From G963662655 sp963665015 (GTDB lineage: Bacteria > Cloacimonadota > Cloacimonadia > Cloacimonadales > JAIOQZ01), in the NCBI GenBank assembly GCA_963665015.2, contig CAXXSY010000003.1:744001-808000 (forward strand): 64,000 nucleotides of DNA, read 5' to 3'. The translations under genes were made by a program, and so were the position numbers. A model generated the notes under the pieces. The model had not been told where the DNA came from. It saw only the letters and a program-made list of their open reading frames with translations, and searched no databases. Positions 43,127 through 53,600 of this stretch are shown piece by piece. Positions within the stretch are counted from its first letter, which is position 1. The number at the start of each line of letters is the position of its first letter.

Positions 43127-44460
43127 AGATACCCAAGCCCATCGTAAAGGCAATCAGCCTTCCATTATTCGATCTCGCCCACTCCTTCCACGTCCGCACA
43201 CAGATGCGGGAATTGCGCAGGCTCGCTCCGGCACCGGAAGAGACGGTGCGCGCGGTGCAGCTTCAGCGTTTGCGCGTCCTGTTTCGTCACGCTTGGGAAA
43301 ACACGCCGTTCTATCGTAGGCGTATGGACGAGGCCGGGTTTGACCGTGGACATATCGAGCGGTTGGAGGATCTCAAGAATCTTCCGCCTCTCACGCGATC
43401 CGACTTGCAGGAGTCGTTCGAGGAGATTGTCAGCAAGGATATCGCCGGGCGTCGTTACAAGCGCACCGGATCGAGTGGCTCCACGGGGACGCCAGTGCAG
43501 GTTCTTGCCGACTACGATGCCACGAGCGCCGGGGCTGCGGCACAGTGGTTCGCTTGGGAACAGGCGGGGTGCGACCTCGGCACGCCCGGACTCAAGCTGT
43601 GGGGTAACCCGCGTTCCGACAAGGAATTCCGTCGCCCCAAGACCCGCATCAAGAACGCCCTGTTCAACTCCGGACTGGTCTCGCAAAGCCAGTTGGGCAC
43701 GCCACAGGGCTACGATAATCTGATACAGACAGCTCGCAGGATGCGGGCGGAATACCTGTACGGATACAGCAATATATTGTACGATGTGGCGCTGTATCTC
43801 GAATCGCACGGCCAGAAGCTGGAACATGTGCGGTTCGCGTTTTCCACCGCCGAGAACTTGCAGCCCTACATGCGAGACAAGATCGAACAGACCATCGGGC
43901 CGGTGTACGACTGGTACGGTAGCTGCGAGATACCCGGTGTTGCCTTCGAGTGCCCGCACTGCCGGCAGTACCACGTGGTCGATCCGTTCGTCATCGCCGA
44001 GACCGGTCCCGAAAACGACGGCTACGCGTCCCTGATTCTCACCAACCTGAACAGCTTTGCCATGCCGCTCATCCGCTACGAGAACCAGGACATGATTCGC
44101 CCTGGGTACGCGCCCTGTCCCGTATTCAACTGGACGACGTTCAAGGAGCTTTCCGGTCGGGTGTCCGACATACTCGTGCTGGACGATCAGACCGTCACGA
44201 TGATGCCCAGTTTCTTCGGCAGCAAGCTGTTGCAGGACTTGCCCGGGCTGGTGCGGTTCCAGGTCATCCGTAGCGAAGAGAAGAAGCTCGACGTCTATCT
44301 GATGATCAACAGTCGGTTCTCGCAGGAGCAGGAGACGCTGATACGAGATTACATGAGCCGCAAATTTGGACAGTTCAACTGGAACATTCGCTTCGTAGAT
44401 GAGATTCAGCCCTCGGCAAGCGGCAAGTACCGCATCTTCATCGATAAGACAAAGCGCTGA
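43123..44460 (+). CDS. phenylacetate-CoA-ligase-like adenylating enzyme (CapK family)
   Basis: 445 residues. The AMP-binding P-loop-like motif is TGSSGSTGTPVQV, followed by YGYSNILYDVALYLE, FSTAENLQPYMRDKIE (adenine-binding region), YDWYGSCEIPGVAFECPHC with a CPHC pair, and RYENQDMIRPG plus FKELSGRVSDILVLDD corresponding to the hinge motifs of PaaK. CapK/PaaK-like proteins are frequent in capsule and O-antigen loci, where they may activate a carboxylate for transfer to a sugar; biochemical proof is scarce. Overlap with the upstream glycosyltransferase supports a glycan-related role. The final PSASGKYRIFIDK contains the conserved C-terminal lysine loop. Confidence 0.85.
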   Translation: MKIPKPIVKAISLPLFDLAHSFHVRTQMRELRRLAPAPEETVRAVQLQRLRVLFRHAWENTPFYRRRMDEAGFDRGHIERLEDLKNLPPLTRSDLQESFEEIVSKDIAGRRYKRTGSSGSTGTPVQVLADYDATSAGAAAQWFAWEQAGCDLGTPGLKLWGNPRSDKEFRRPKTRIKNALFNSGLVSQSQLGTPQGYDNLIQTARRMRAEYLYGYSNILYDVALYLESHGQKLEHVRFAFSTAENLQPYMRDKIEQTIGPVYDWYGSCEIPGVAFECPHCRQYHVVDPFVIAETGPENDGYASLILTNLNSFAMPLIRYENQDMIRPGYAPCPVFNWTTFKELSGRVSDILVLDDQTVTMMPSFFGSKLLQDLPGLVRFQVIRSEEKKLDVYLMINSRFSQEQETLIRDYMSRKFGQFNWNIRFVDEIQPSASGKYRIFIDKTKR

Positions 44461-44471
44461 CCGGCATCATC

Positions 44472-44497
44472 GTACTGCCTTCGGCATCGTACGTTTT
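44472..44497 (+). terminator. possible terminator of the second glycan operon
   Basis: GTAC-TGCC-ttc-GGCA-tc-GTAC hairpin (44472-44492) followed by GTTTTC, 12 bases after the stop. The two-base bulge weakens it. The rest of the gap to 44607 shows no feature other than AAGGAGG before the next gene. Confidence 0.45.
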
Positions 44498-44607
44498 CGT
44501 TCAATCCATGTCCACCAATGCACGCAAAATAGCACAATTGCACTGATATAGAGCCGTTTCCGACTGGTACCCGATTTGCATAACGATTAGCCTGACAAGG
44601 AGGAGTT

Positions 44608-47319
44608 ATGCGAAAAAGATACTTGTTTGTGGTTCTGGCAACCGTTCTGATCCTCGGACTATCCGCAATGTCTCTGGAACAGGCTGTCGAAGATGGAAAC
44701 CGAGACTATATCGGGCAATGCCTGAAAAACCATCCGGATTCGCTCAACGCAAGGAACAACGCCGGTGAAAACCTGCTATTCGCGGCGGCGAGAGGCGGTC
44801 GGATCGAGATACTCGACGAGCTGATCGGAAAGGGTCTCGACCTGAATCTCGTCAACCGTGTGGGAAGATCGTTGATGAACGCTGCCGCTCTGGGTGGCAG
44901 TATCGAAATGATCGAGCACCTTGGGGAGCTGGATCTCTCGCTCGACCACCAGGATTTCAACCGTGGCTCCGTTCTGCACAGCGCGGTCACCGGCGGTCAT
45001 GTGGAGATGATCCGATACCTGATAAAGCAGGGCGCGGACATCCACCAGATCAACGACCGTGGCTCGACATTGATTCACATCGCGGCGGCGTTCGACCAGA
45101 AGGACGCCATGCGCTATGTCCTGACGCTTGGGCTGGACATTAACGCTATCGATACCGCCAACGGCTTCACGCCCATGCATTGGGCGGCGTACAACAATTC
45201 GGTCGAGATGGCGCAAATCCTGCACGATCACGGCGGTCGAATGGACATCGCCGACCAGCAACGCGACTGGATTCCGCTCCAGTGGGCGCTGGCAAGGCGT
45301 TCGCTCGATGCCGCGAGATTCTTCTTCGACAAGGGCGTCGATATCAACCGGACGGACGCCTTTGGGAACACACTTCTCCACAGTGTCACGATCGCCGGGG
45401 ACATGGAGATGATCCGCTTCATCGTCGATCGGGGCGCTGATCTGAACGTCTTCAACGAGCGCGGTGAAGGTCTGCTCTTCAACGCCGCCCACGCCGGGAG
45501 CCTCGAGATATTGCAGTATTACCTGGACAAGGGGCTCGACATCAACGTCCGCAGCAACGCCAATTCCAGCATCCTTTTCCCGGCAGCATTCAGCGGAAAC
45601 ATGGACATGATCCGGTTTCTGGTCGAGAAGGGACTCAGCCCGACCGACACAGACAACGACAACAGCACTCCCCTGCTCTGGGCATGCCAGAACGGGCAGC
45701 TCGATGCCGCGAAATTCTTCGTCGAAGCCGGTTGTGATATCAACATCATGGATCTCACGGTCGAGATGACGCCGTTGACCATCGCGATCCGTACCGGGAA
45801 TCTCGAACTGATCCAATACCTCGTCGAACACGGTGCCGATATCGATTTCCAGAAACCGGGAGACCATCTCACCCCGCTGCATATCGCCGTCCACTCCAAC
45901 CGGCAGGAGGTATTCCGATATCTGCTCGAACACGGCGCCAATCCCGATCTTATGAATACCGCGAACAGCAACGTCCTTGCCACGGCAGCCGCGTGGGGTA
46001 ATGCCGATATCGTGGCAATGTTGCTGGAGCACGGCGTCAGCGCCGGGAAGCCGGAATGCCCGGAAGGCGTCGGCTGCGTCGAGAACGCTGCTATACCGCT
46101 CTTCTCGGCGATATGGGGAAACGCGGAGGTGGTGAAGCTCCTCCTCGAACACGGTGCGGATGTCAATCAGCGGAACGAGGAAGGTCAAATCGCTCTCCAT
46201 GCGGCTCTGCGCGCCAGGGACAAAAACATCATCGACAGGCTGATCGATGGCGGAGCAAATATCAACGCAAAAGACAATCTGGGCAATACGCCACTCATGT
46301 ATGCCATGGGCACGCAGGGCAATGTCAATTTCGACGCACTGATGGCGTATCAACCCGATGTAAATGTCCGGAACAACGACGGTCTGACACCGCTTCATCA
46401 GTCCGCAATCTGTGGGAACACGCACTGCCTGAACACGCTACTCGATCGCGGCGGTGAACTCGATGCCAAGGATCGCGAAAACCATACGGCGATCTACTAC
46501 GCCCGGTATTATGGACATGACAACGCAGCCGACGCCTTGATCGAACATGGCGCTCGCGACGTCCGCTACACCGACAGTCGAAACATTTCCAGCCGCGGCG
46601 AGGCGAAGATATGGTATCTCGGACACAGCGGCTGGGCGATCAAGACGAAAAACAACCTGTTTATCTTCGACTACTGGCGCGGACAGTACGACTTCGAGAC
46701 ACCATCACTCAGTAACGGCATGATCGCTCCAGATGAAATCAAGGACGAGAACGTCTATATCTTCTGTTCACACCATCATCAGGATCACTGGGACCCCGTC
46801 GTCTTCGACTGGGATCTGCCCAACGCGACCTACATCTTCGGCCACGAGCCTGCGGGGTACGACGGCTATACCTTCATGCAACCGCGACAGACGAAGACCT
46901 TCGGAAACCTCGAAGTGACTGCCATCGCCGCCACCGACGCGGGTGTGGGGTTCATGGTCGTGGTCGATGGACTGACCATCTATCATGCGGGTGACCACGG
47001 TAACATGGAGCCCGATATCGACGGTCCGTACGAGCAGGAGATAGACTGGCTCTGCGAGAAAAGGTTCCAGCCCGACATCGCCTTCTTGCCCATTAGTGGC
47101 TGTAACTTCGGCAATGTCGAGTTGGTGAAGGAAGGTGTTTACTACTTCATGGACAGGATGAAGCCGGGCGTCCTGCTGCCCATGCACTCGGGCAACAACG
47201 AGCAACAGTACCGCCAGTTCGCCGACGAAGCCGCGGAGAAGGGATGCAAGACAAACTTCCTCTGCGCTGAAAATCGCGGAGACCGGTTCTTCTATGCGAA
47301 GGACAACAAATCGAGATAG
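44608..47319 (+). CDS. secreted ankyrin-repeat protein with C-terminal metallo-beta-lactamase-fold domain
   Basis: 903 residues with AAGGAGG upstream and a signal peptide (KRYLFVVLATVLILGLSA). Residues about 22-655 are some 19 ankyrin repeats of 33 residues (for example GNTLLHSVTIAGDMEMIRFI, HLTPLHIAVHSNRQEVFRYL). Residues about 665-903 are an UlaG/RomA-like MBL-fold domain: IWYLGHSGWAIKTKNNLFIF, the metal motif SHHHQDHWD with His722, His724, Asp726 and His727, IYHAGDHGN for the bridging region and LLPMHSGNN for the last histidine. The active site looks complete, so a secreted hydrolase presented by an ankyrin scaffold is likely. The substrate is unknown. Confidence 0.85.
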   Translation: MRKRYLFVVLATVLILGLSAMSLEQAVEDGNRDYIGQCLKNHPDSLNARNNAGENLLFAAARGGRIEILDELIGKGLDLNLVNRVGRSLMNAAALGGSIEMIEHLGELDLSLDHQDFNRGSVLHSAVTGGHVEMIRYLIKQGADIHQINDRGSTLIHIAAAFDQKDAMRYVLTLGLDINAIDTANGFTPMHWAAYNNSVEMAQILHDHGGRMDIADQQRDWIPLQWALARRSLDAARFFFDKGVDINRTDAFGNTLLHSVTIAGDMEMIRFIVDRGADLNVFNERGEGLLFNAAHAGSLEILQYYLDKGLDINVRSNANSSILFPAAFSGNMDMIRFLVEKGLSPTDTDNDNSTPLLWACQNGQLDAAKFFVEAGCDINIMDLTVEMTPLTIAIRTGNLELIQYLVEHGADIDFQKPGDHLTPLHIAVHSNRQEVFRYLLEHGANPDLMNTANSNVLATAAAWGNADIVAMLLEHGVSAGKPECPEGVGCVENAAIPLFSAIWGNAEVVKLLLEHGADVNQRNEEGQIALHAALRARDKNIIDRLIDGGANINAKDNLGNTPLMYAMGTQGNVNFDALMAYQPDVNVRNNDGLTPLHQSAICGNTHCLNTLLDRGGELDAKDRENHTAIYYARYYGHDNAADALIEHGARDVRYTDSRNISSRGEAKIWYLGHSGWAIKTKNNLFIFDYWRGQYDFETPSLSNGMIAPDEIKDENVYIFCSHHHQDHWDPVVFDWDLPNATYIFGHEPAGYDGYTFMQPRQTKTFGNLEVTAIAATDAGVGFMVVVDGLTIYHAGDHGNMEPDIDGPYEQEIDWLCEKRFQPDIAFLPISGCNFGNVELVKEGVYYFMDRMKPGVLLPMHSGNNEQQYRQFADEAAEKGCKTNFLCAENRGDRFFYAKDNKSR

Positions 47320-47902
47320 GCTTTCATGGGAACGCCGCTCGGACAGGCCGTGTGAAGATGTGCTAACGATTCCCTTCTTTATCGTGGTGGCTGGTCCTCG
47401 TGCCTGCCCGTTAGAGATGCGGACGGGGACGTCCGCGTTCCTCGTAGCGCTCGATCTCCGAGCGAGCTTTTCTCCATCCACATCACTGCGCCACTGGGTT
47501 TTCATGCTTCGGAAACCATCGGACATCGACGCATGAGACCAACATTCGGAAGAGTCACTGGCGTGACACATTCAGAAGTTGGTTTCGTGGTTGCCTTTTT
47601 CGACCAAACTTCCGAATGTCCGAGCGAAGCGAGGTCTTCTGAATGTTTGCTCATTATCTCGGAAACCATTGGATATCGGCACATCAAACCAACATTCGGA
47701 AGAGTCACTGGCGTGACACATTCAGAAGTTGGTTTCGTGGTTGCCTTTCAGATTAGCCACATCACAACAACACTTTTTTCCCTTGACGAATCGAAGCCAC
47801 GATGAAATAAATTTATGTTGCAGTAAAGTGTATGATGGAACACACGTAAGGCTTGCAAGGGTCGGACGTTAGCTGTTCCAGAAACAAGGAGAGGTATCGA
47901 GC
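47320..47902. other. 583-bp intergenic region with repeat units and candidate promoter
   Basis: The centre is occupied by three family A/B palindromic units (47538-47748). TTGACG at 47783-47788 is followed after 17 bases by AATAAA, a weak promoter candidate for the phosphotransbutyrylase gene, whose start is preceded by AAGGAGAGG. The part 47330-47500 shows no recognisable gene. Confidence 0.45.
47538..47748. repeat. array of three dispersed palindromic units (A-B-A)
   Basis: Unit A1 (47538-47583) and A2 (47688-47733) have ends ACCAAC / GTTGGT and the central hairpin TCAC-tggc-GTGA; with 15 following bases they form an identical 61-bp direct repeat 150 bp apart (47538-47598, 47688-47748). 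The roughly 30 bases before each (TCGGAAACCAT.GGA.ATCG) are also similar. Unit B (47603-47649) shares the arms but has the core CCGAGCGAAGCGAGG. Same families at 34172-34277 and 54405-54539. Confidence 0.82.
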
Positions 47903-48808
47903 ATGCATCAACTGAAACGACTGGCGGAATTAACCGAGGCAGTTCGTAAACAGGGTAAGAAGAAACTCGCCGTCGCTTACGCGCAGGATCCCAACACCAT
48001 CGAGTCGATCGACATGGCGGTCAGAGAGGGGATCATCGAGGCGTACATGATCGGTGACAGAGAGAAGATCGTCGAGACGGCGCGTGAGAAGAACATTGAT
48101 CCGGACAAGTTTCACATCGTCCATGTTCCCGACGAGACGGAGTCGGCGAAGGAAGCGGTGCGGATGGTACGCGAGGGTGAATGCGACGTCCTGACAAAGG
48201 GACTCGTTTCCACCGATAAGTATCTGAAGGCGATTCTGGACAAGGAGAAGGGATTGCTTCCACCCGGAAGGATCATGAGCCACGTCTGCGTGGTTGATAT
48301 CCCGGCTTACCGAAAACTGATTTTTCTGGCCGATACGGCTGTCATCCCGTTTCCGACGCTCGAACAGAAGATCGCCATGCTGAACTACACCATCGCCACC
48401 GCGCAGAAATTTGGTGTGGAGAAGCCCAAGGCGGCGCTTCTGACCGCCACAGAGAAGGTGAACGGCAAGTTTCAGGCGACCATCGACGCCAGTATCATCT
48501 GCAAGATGGCGGATCGCGGTCAGATCAAGGGCGCGATCGTGGATGGTCCGCTCGACATGTTCCTCGCCTGCGACCCGAAAGCTGTTGAGATCAAGGGCGT
48601 CGATACACCGGTCGCGGGTGACGCGGATATCCTGATCTTCCCGACCATCGAGGCGTCCAACCTTTTCTACAAGGGCATCATGCTCTTCGCGGGCGGCGAG
48701 CTCGCCGGACTCATGCAGGGTACGACGCACCCGGTGATCGTTATTTCCCGCAGCGAGAGTGCACTGTCGAAATACTATTCGATCGCGGCCGGCTGCCTGA
48801 CAAGCTGA
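47903..48808 (+). CDS. ptb: phosphate butyryltransferase / phosphate acetyltransferase family
   Basis: 301 residues with AAGGAGAGG upstream. The family signature is seen in GLVSTDKYLKAILDKEKGLL, MSHVCVVDIPAYRKLIFLAD and ALLTATEKVNGKFQATIDAS, with KGIMLFAGGELAGLMQGTTH near the C-terminus. Length (about 300) and lack of extra domains fit phosphotransbutyrylase better than the 330-residue Pta. It interconverts acyl-CoA and acyl phosphate in fermentation or branched-chain acid metabolism. No butyrate kinase gene is adjacent, so the partner must be elsewhere. It is followed at 16 bases by rpiB. Confidence 0.9.
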   Translation: MHQLKRLAELTEAVRKQGKKKLAVAYAQDPNTIESIDMAVREGIIEAYMIGDREKIVETAREKNIDPDKFHIVHVPDETESAKEAVRMVREGECDVLTKGLVSTDKYLKAILDKEKGLLPPGRIMSHVCVVDIPAYRKLIFLADTAVIPFPTLEQKIAMLNYTIATAQKFGVEKPKAALLTATEKVNGKFQATIDASIICKMADRGQIKGAIVDGPLDMFLACDPKAVEIKGVDTPVAGDADILIFPTIEASNLFYKGIMLFAGGELAGLMQGTTHPVIVISRSESALSKYYSIAAGCLTS

Positions 48809-48824
48809 CACAAGGGGTTTTATA

Positions 48825-49268
48825 ATGAAGAAAATCGCCATCGGATCCGATCACGCCGGTTTTCCGCTGAAAGAGGCGGTCAGAAAAGCGCTTTTGGACG
48901 AATACGAAATGATCGACTACGGCACGGACAGCGAGCAATCGACCGACTACCCCGATTACGGGTACAAGGTCGCGAAGGCGGTCGTGGAAGGCGAATGCGC
49001 GGTCGGTATCCTGGTCTGCGGATCGGGGATCGGCATGAGCATTGTCGCGAACAAGGTGAGTGGCATCCGCGCAGCGCTCTGCCAGACGAAGGAATTCGCC
49101 GAACTTTCGCGTCGTCACAACAACGCCAACGTTCTGGTGATGCCGGGCAGGTTTATTGCCGATTCCTACGCCATCGAGATCGCGCGTACCTGGCTTAAAA
49201 CCGGTTTCGAGGGTGATCGTCACCAGAAACGAATCGATAAAATTTCAAAATACGAAAACACAAAATAA
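48825..49268 (+). CDS. rpiB: ribose 5-phosphate isomerase B
   Basis: 147 residues, the usual RpiB length. IAIGSDHAGFPLK at the N-terminus binds the phosphate; LVCGSGIGMSI carries the catalytic cysteine (Cys65), and RRHNNANVL carries the ring-opening histidine (His98). It interconverts ribose 5-phosphate and ribulose 5-phosphate in the pentose phosphate pathway. It lies 21 bases before glyA, an arrangement (rpiB-glyA) common in many bacteria. AAGGGG precedes the start. Confidence 0.95.
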   Translation: MKKIAIGSDHAGFPLKEAVRKALLDEYEMIDYGTDSEQSTDYPDYGYKVAKAVVEGECAVGILVCGSGIGMSIVANKVSGIRAALCQTKEFAELSRRHNNANVLVMPGRFIADSYAIEIARTWLKTGFEGDRHQKRIDKISKYENTK

Positions 49269-49289
49269 CATAGAAAGAGGTACACGATT

Positions 49290-50600
49290 ATGATGCACAT
49301 CAAGAAACAAGACCCCGAAGTCTTTGAAGCCATGTTTTCCGAGCTGAAACGGCAGTCGGAGAATCTCGAATTGATCGCGTCGGAGAACTTCGTCTCGCGT
49401 GCGGTGCTGGAAGCCGCCGGATCGGTTCTCACCAACAAGTATGCCGAGGGCTATCCCTATCGCTGGAGCAAGAAAACCGACAAGATCAACTACAAGCTCT
49501 ACGGACGCTACTACGGCGGCTGCGAGTATGTCGATGTGGTCGAGCAACTGGCGATCGAACGCGCGAAGGAAATCTTCGGTGCCGAGCACGCCAACGTCCA
49601 GCCGCACTCCGGTTCGCAGGCCAACATGGCGGCGTATTTCTCGGTCATCAAGCCGGGCGACACCATCCTCAGCCTCGAGCTCTCCCACGGAGGTCACTTG
49701 ACCCACGGGCATCCTCTGAGCTTTTCCGGTTCTCTCTTCAACATCGTGCCCTACGGCGTCGATAAGGATACCGAGGTCTTCGATTACGACAACATCCGCA
49801 AGATCGCGCGCGAGGTCAAGCCGCAGCTCATCCTGACCGGCGCCAGCGCGTATCCGCGCACCATCGATTTCAAGGAATTCCGCAGCATCGCGGACGAAGT
49901 GGGCGCGAAGTTCATGGTCGATATGGCGCACATCGCGGGACTGGTCGCTACCGGACTGCATCCGAATCCGGTTCCCTACGCCGATATCGTGACCACCACC
50001 ACGCACAAGACGTTGCGAGGCCCGCGTGCGGGGCTCATCCTCTGCACGGACGAGTTGGCGAAAGAAGTCGATAAATGGGTGTTCCCGGGCTGCCAGGGCG
50101 GACCGCTCATGCACGTCATCGCCGCCAAGGCCGTCGCCTTCAAGGAAGCGCTGCAGGACGACTTCAAGGTCTATCAGCAGCAGATCGTCGATAACGCACA
50201 GGCACTGGCGAAGGGACTGATCGACAACGGTTTCCGGCTCGTCGCAGGCGGAACCGACACCCACCTGATGCTGATCGATCTCGGAACCGAAGAATCCGGC
50301 GGACCGTCCGGCAAGAAGATGGAAGGCTCACTCGACAAAGCCGGTATCACCGCGAATAAAAACACCGTACCGTTCGACACCCGCAAGCCGTTCGTCGCCT
50401 CCGGTATCCGTCTGGGCACACCGGCCGTGACCACCAAGGGACTCAAGGAAGCGGACATGTCTCAGGTAGCAAACTTCATAAAGCAGGTCTTCGACAACTT
50501 CGACAACGACGAGAAACTGGAACAGATCAAGCAGGAAGTGAGAGCTTTCAGCGGAAAATTCCCTCTGTATCCCGAATTGATTGCTGAATATCGGAAGTGA
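49290..50600 (+). CDS. glyA: serine hydroxymethyltransferase
   Basis: 436 residues (435 if the second ATG is used). LIASENFVSRAVLEAAGSVL, NVQPHSGSQANMAAYFSVIK, MVDMAHIAGLVATGLHPNP and VTTTTHKTLRGPRAG with PLP-lysine Lys240 are all present. It makes glycine and methylene-tetrahydrofolate from serine in the cytoplasm. Slightly longer than the usual 415-420 residues because of insertions near YPYRWSKKTDKINYKLYGRY. Probably co-transcribed with rpiB. No terminator is evident after it; the 93-base gap contains the start region of the next gene. Confidence 0.97.
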   Translation: MMHIKKQDPEVFEAMFSELKRQSENLELIASENFVSRAVLEAAGSVLTNKYAEGYPYRWSKKTDKINYKLYGRYYGGCEYVDVVEQLAIERAKEIFGAEHANVQPHSGSQANMAAYFSVIKPGDTILSLELSHGGHLTHGHPLSFSGSLFNIVPYGVDKDTEVFDYDNIRKIAREVKPQLILTGASAYPRTIDFKEFRSIADEVGAKFMVDMAHIAGLVATGLHPNPVPYADIVTTTTHKTLRGPRAGLILCTDELAKEVDKWVFPGCQGGPLMHVIAAKAVAFKEALQDDFKVYQQQIVDNAQALAKGLIDNGFRLVAGGTDTHLMLIDLGTEESGGPSGKKMEGSLDKAGITANKNTVPFDTRKPFVASGIRLGTPAVTTKGLKEADMSQVANFIKQVFDNFDNDEKLEQIKQEVRAFSGKFPLYPELIAEYRK

Positions 50601-50693
50601 AGTAAGGAATCCCGCCTCTTCATCGATCGTTTATACGCGGTGAACGGAAACGGGGTATTAAAACGATAAACCAAGATGATAAAGGAGCTTTGC

Positions 50694-53600
50694 ATGAACT
50701 GGAGAATCTTGTTTCTCGTTCTGATCATGTTCTCCGCGCTGGGACTCGGAGCGGATGTGATCATCAATGAAATTATGTATAACACACCCGGCAACGACAA
50801 CGAATGGGTGGAACTCTACAACGACGGCGAAGCGGCTGTCGATCTCGAAGGCTGGTGGATGGTGGATGACGACGACGCGCATCCAGCGCTCGTTTTCCCG
50901 GAAGGTTATTCCATTCCCTCCGGCGGATATTTCACCGTCGCGGTCTCGCACCACGAACTCGCCGATCCATTCCCATTTACACCCGATTACGACTGGACAA
51001 GCGTAAGCGAATGGAACCTCGGTAACGGATCGGACACGGTCAATCTCTACGATCCGGATGACAACCTCGAAGACACCGTCACTTACGATGACGGCGATCC
51101 GTGGCCCTCGTCTCCCGACGGCGACGGACCCTCGCTCGAGCTGATAAGCCCCGCGATGGACAACTCGCTGGCATCGAGCTGGCAAGCGAGCTACGTCGAT
51201 GGCGGAACGCCCGGCGCAGAGAACTCGCAGGCGGAAGCACCGATCCTGACCATCGAGCCGGCTTCGTACGATTTCGGTACCGTGGAAGCCGGAGAGTCTT
51301 ATACCACGACGCTGACAATATACAACACCGGCACGCAAGAACTCACGCTGCAAGGTGTCGAGTATCCCACGGACGAATTCGATCTCAACGAACTCGACCG
51401 CAACCTCGAACTCCCGCAGACAATTGCCGTTGGAGGGCACATCACGGCCATGCTGAGCCTGGTTCCGAACGACCCGACGCGCGACTTCGTGTTCGACGAT
51501 GTCATCACCTTTACCGGCAACTTCGAAACCGTCGAGTTTTCGGTTGGCTACACGATCGTCACCGAGTCGGTCGGCATCGTGATCAACGAGATCATGTACA
51601 ACAGCGCCAGCTTCGACAACGAATGGGTCGAGCTCTACAACGACAGCGATGCCGCCGTCAGTCTCGATGGCTGGTACATGGTGGATGACGACGCGACACA
51701 TACCGCGCTCGAACTCCCAACGGATGCATCGATTCCCGCGAACGGCTACTATACCATCGCGATCTATCACGACGCGCAAGCGGAAGAGTTCCCCTTCACG
51801 CCGGACTTCGACGCGACCGAAATCTGCGAATGGAATCTCAACAATACCTCGGATACGATCAACCTCTACGGTCCGGACGACAACCTCGAAGACTACGTCA
51901 CATTCGCCGACAGCGGTGACTGGCCTACGCTTCCGGACGGTCAGGGTCCCTCGCTCGAATTGATCGATCCCACCTACGACAACACCCTTGGGGAAAGCTG
52001 GCAGGCAAGCGCCGCCGACGGCGGATCTCCGGGCGCAGAAAACAGCGGCGGCGGCCAATTCATCGATGTCACCAATATTGCCGAGCTTCGCACGCAGGAG
52101 CAAGGTTCGAACATCTATCGCCTCACCAGTGAAGCCATTGTTACTTTCCAACAGAGCTTCCGCAACCAGAAGTGGATTCAGGACGGCACCGGCGGCATCC
52201 TGATCGACGACGATTCGGGAACCATGACCACCGAATACGATCTGTGGGACGGTATTACCGATATTACCGGTACTCTCACCGAATACGGCGGAATGTTGGA
52301 ATTCCAGCCCACCGAAGATCCGGGCGAACCGACTTCCGGCAGCAATGTCATTACTCCGGAAGTGGTTACCCTCGCCCAACTTACCAGCAATTTCGACGAC
52401 TACGAATCGGAACTGGTAAAAATCATCGACCTCGAGTTCAGTGATACCGGAAGCTTCGAGAACGGAACCGTTTACGAAGTCTCCGATCCCTCCGGAACCT
52501 ACAACTTCCGCACCACGTTCTACGATGTCGATTACATCGGAACGGAAATCCCGACCTCGGCTACCAACGTGATCGGAATCCCGAACTCACGTACTGACGG
52601 CGACTACTTCTCCGCACGCTATCTGAGCGACTTCGGAACGGAAGGCCCCGCGCTGACCGTTACTCCGTCCTCGATCGCCTTCGGCGCGGTTCTGCTGAAC
52701 GAGACCGAGATGGAAAGCTTCAGCATGATCAACTCGGGAACCGAGGACGTCACGATCAGCGCCATCGGTACCCAGAGCGCAATCTTCATGGTCACGGCGG
52801 ACGAAGAAGGCAACACCTTCACCTTCCCGTTCACCATCGAACCGGGCGAGTCACAAGTAGCCTACGTGTGGTTCACGCCGGAAGCAGTAACCACCTACGA
52901 CGACCATGTCACCATCGCCAGCAACATAGACGATGTGGTCGTAACCCTCTCCGGTAGCGGAAGCGCCGGGCTGGCGGACATCGTGATCAACGAGATCATG
53001 TACAATCCGTCCGGCGACCAGGGCGACGACGATTTCTACGAATTCCTCGAGCTCTACAACAACGAAGATTACGACGTCGATCTCTCCGGCTGGAACTTCA
53101 CTGCGGGTATCGAGTTCACCTTCGGAGACAATGTCACGCTCGCGGCAGGCGGCTACCTGGTTCTCGCCAAAGCCCCGGACTCCATCGAGGACTACTACAG
53201 CATCACCGGCGTTTACGGTCCCTTCGACGGAAACCTGGGTAACAGCGGCGAACTCGTGCAGCTCGCGGACGCCGACGGCACCGTCGCCGACTACGTCGAA
53301 TATGCCGACGTCGCACCGTGGCCCACCGGCCCGGACGGAAACGGTCCCTCGCTCGAGCTGATCGATCCCGCCGACGACAACAGCCTCGCCGAAAGCTGGC
53401 AGGCAAGCTCTGACCTCGGTGGAACGCCGGGCGCGGAAAACAGCGACGGCGGCCAGACGATCCAGGTCTCGAACCTTGGCGAATTGCGGCAGCAGGAAGT
53501 CGGCTCCAACGTATATGTGGTCACCGGCGAAATCATCCTCACCTACCAGCAGGATTACCGTGGACAGAAGTACTTTCAGGACGAAACCGCCGCGATCCTG

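Noticed and set aside
47538..47748. 61-bp direct repeats as phage or integron attachment sites
   Set aside because: The intervening 89 bp hold only another repeat unit; no integrase or tRNA is near, and the same unit recurs elsewhere.
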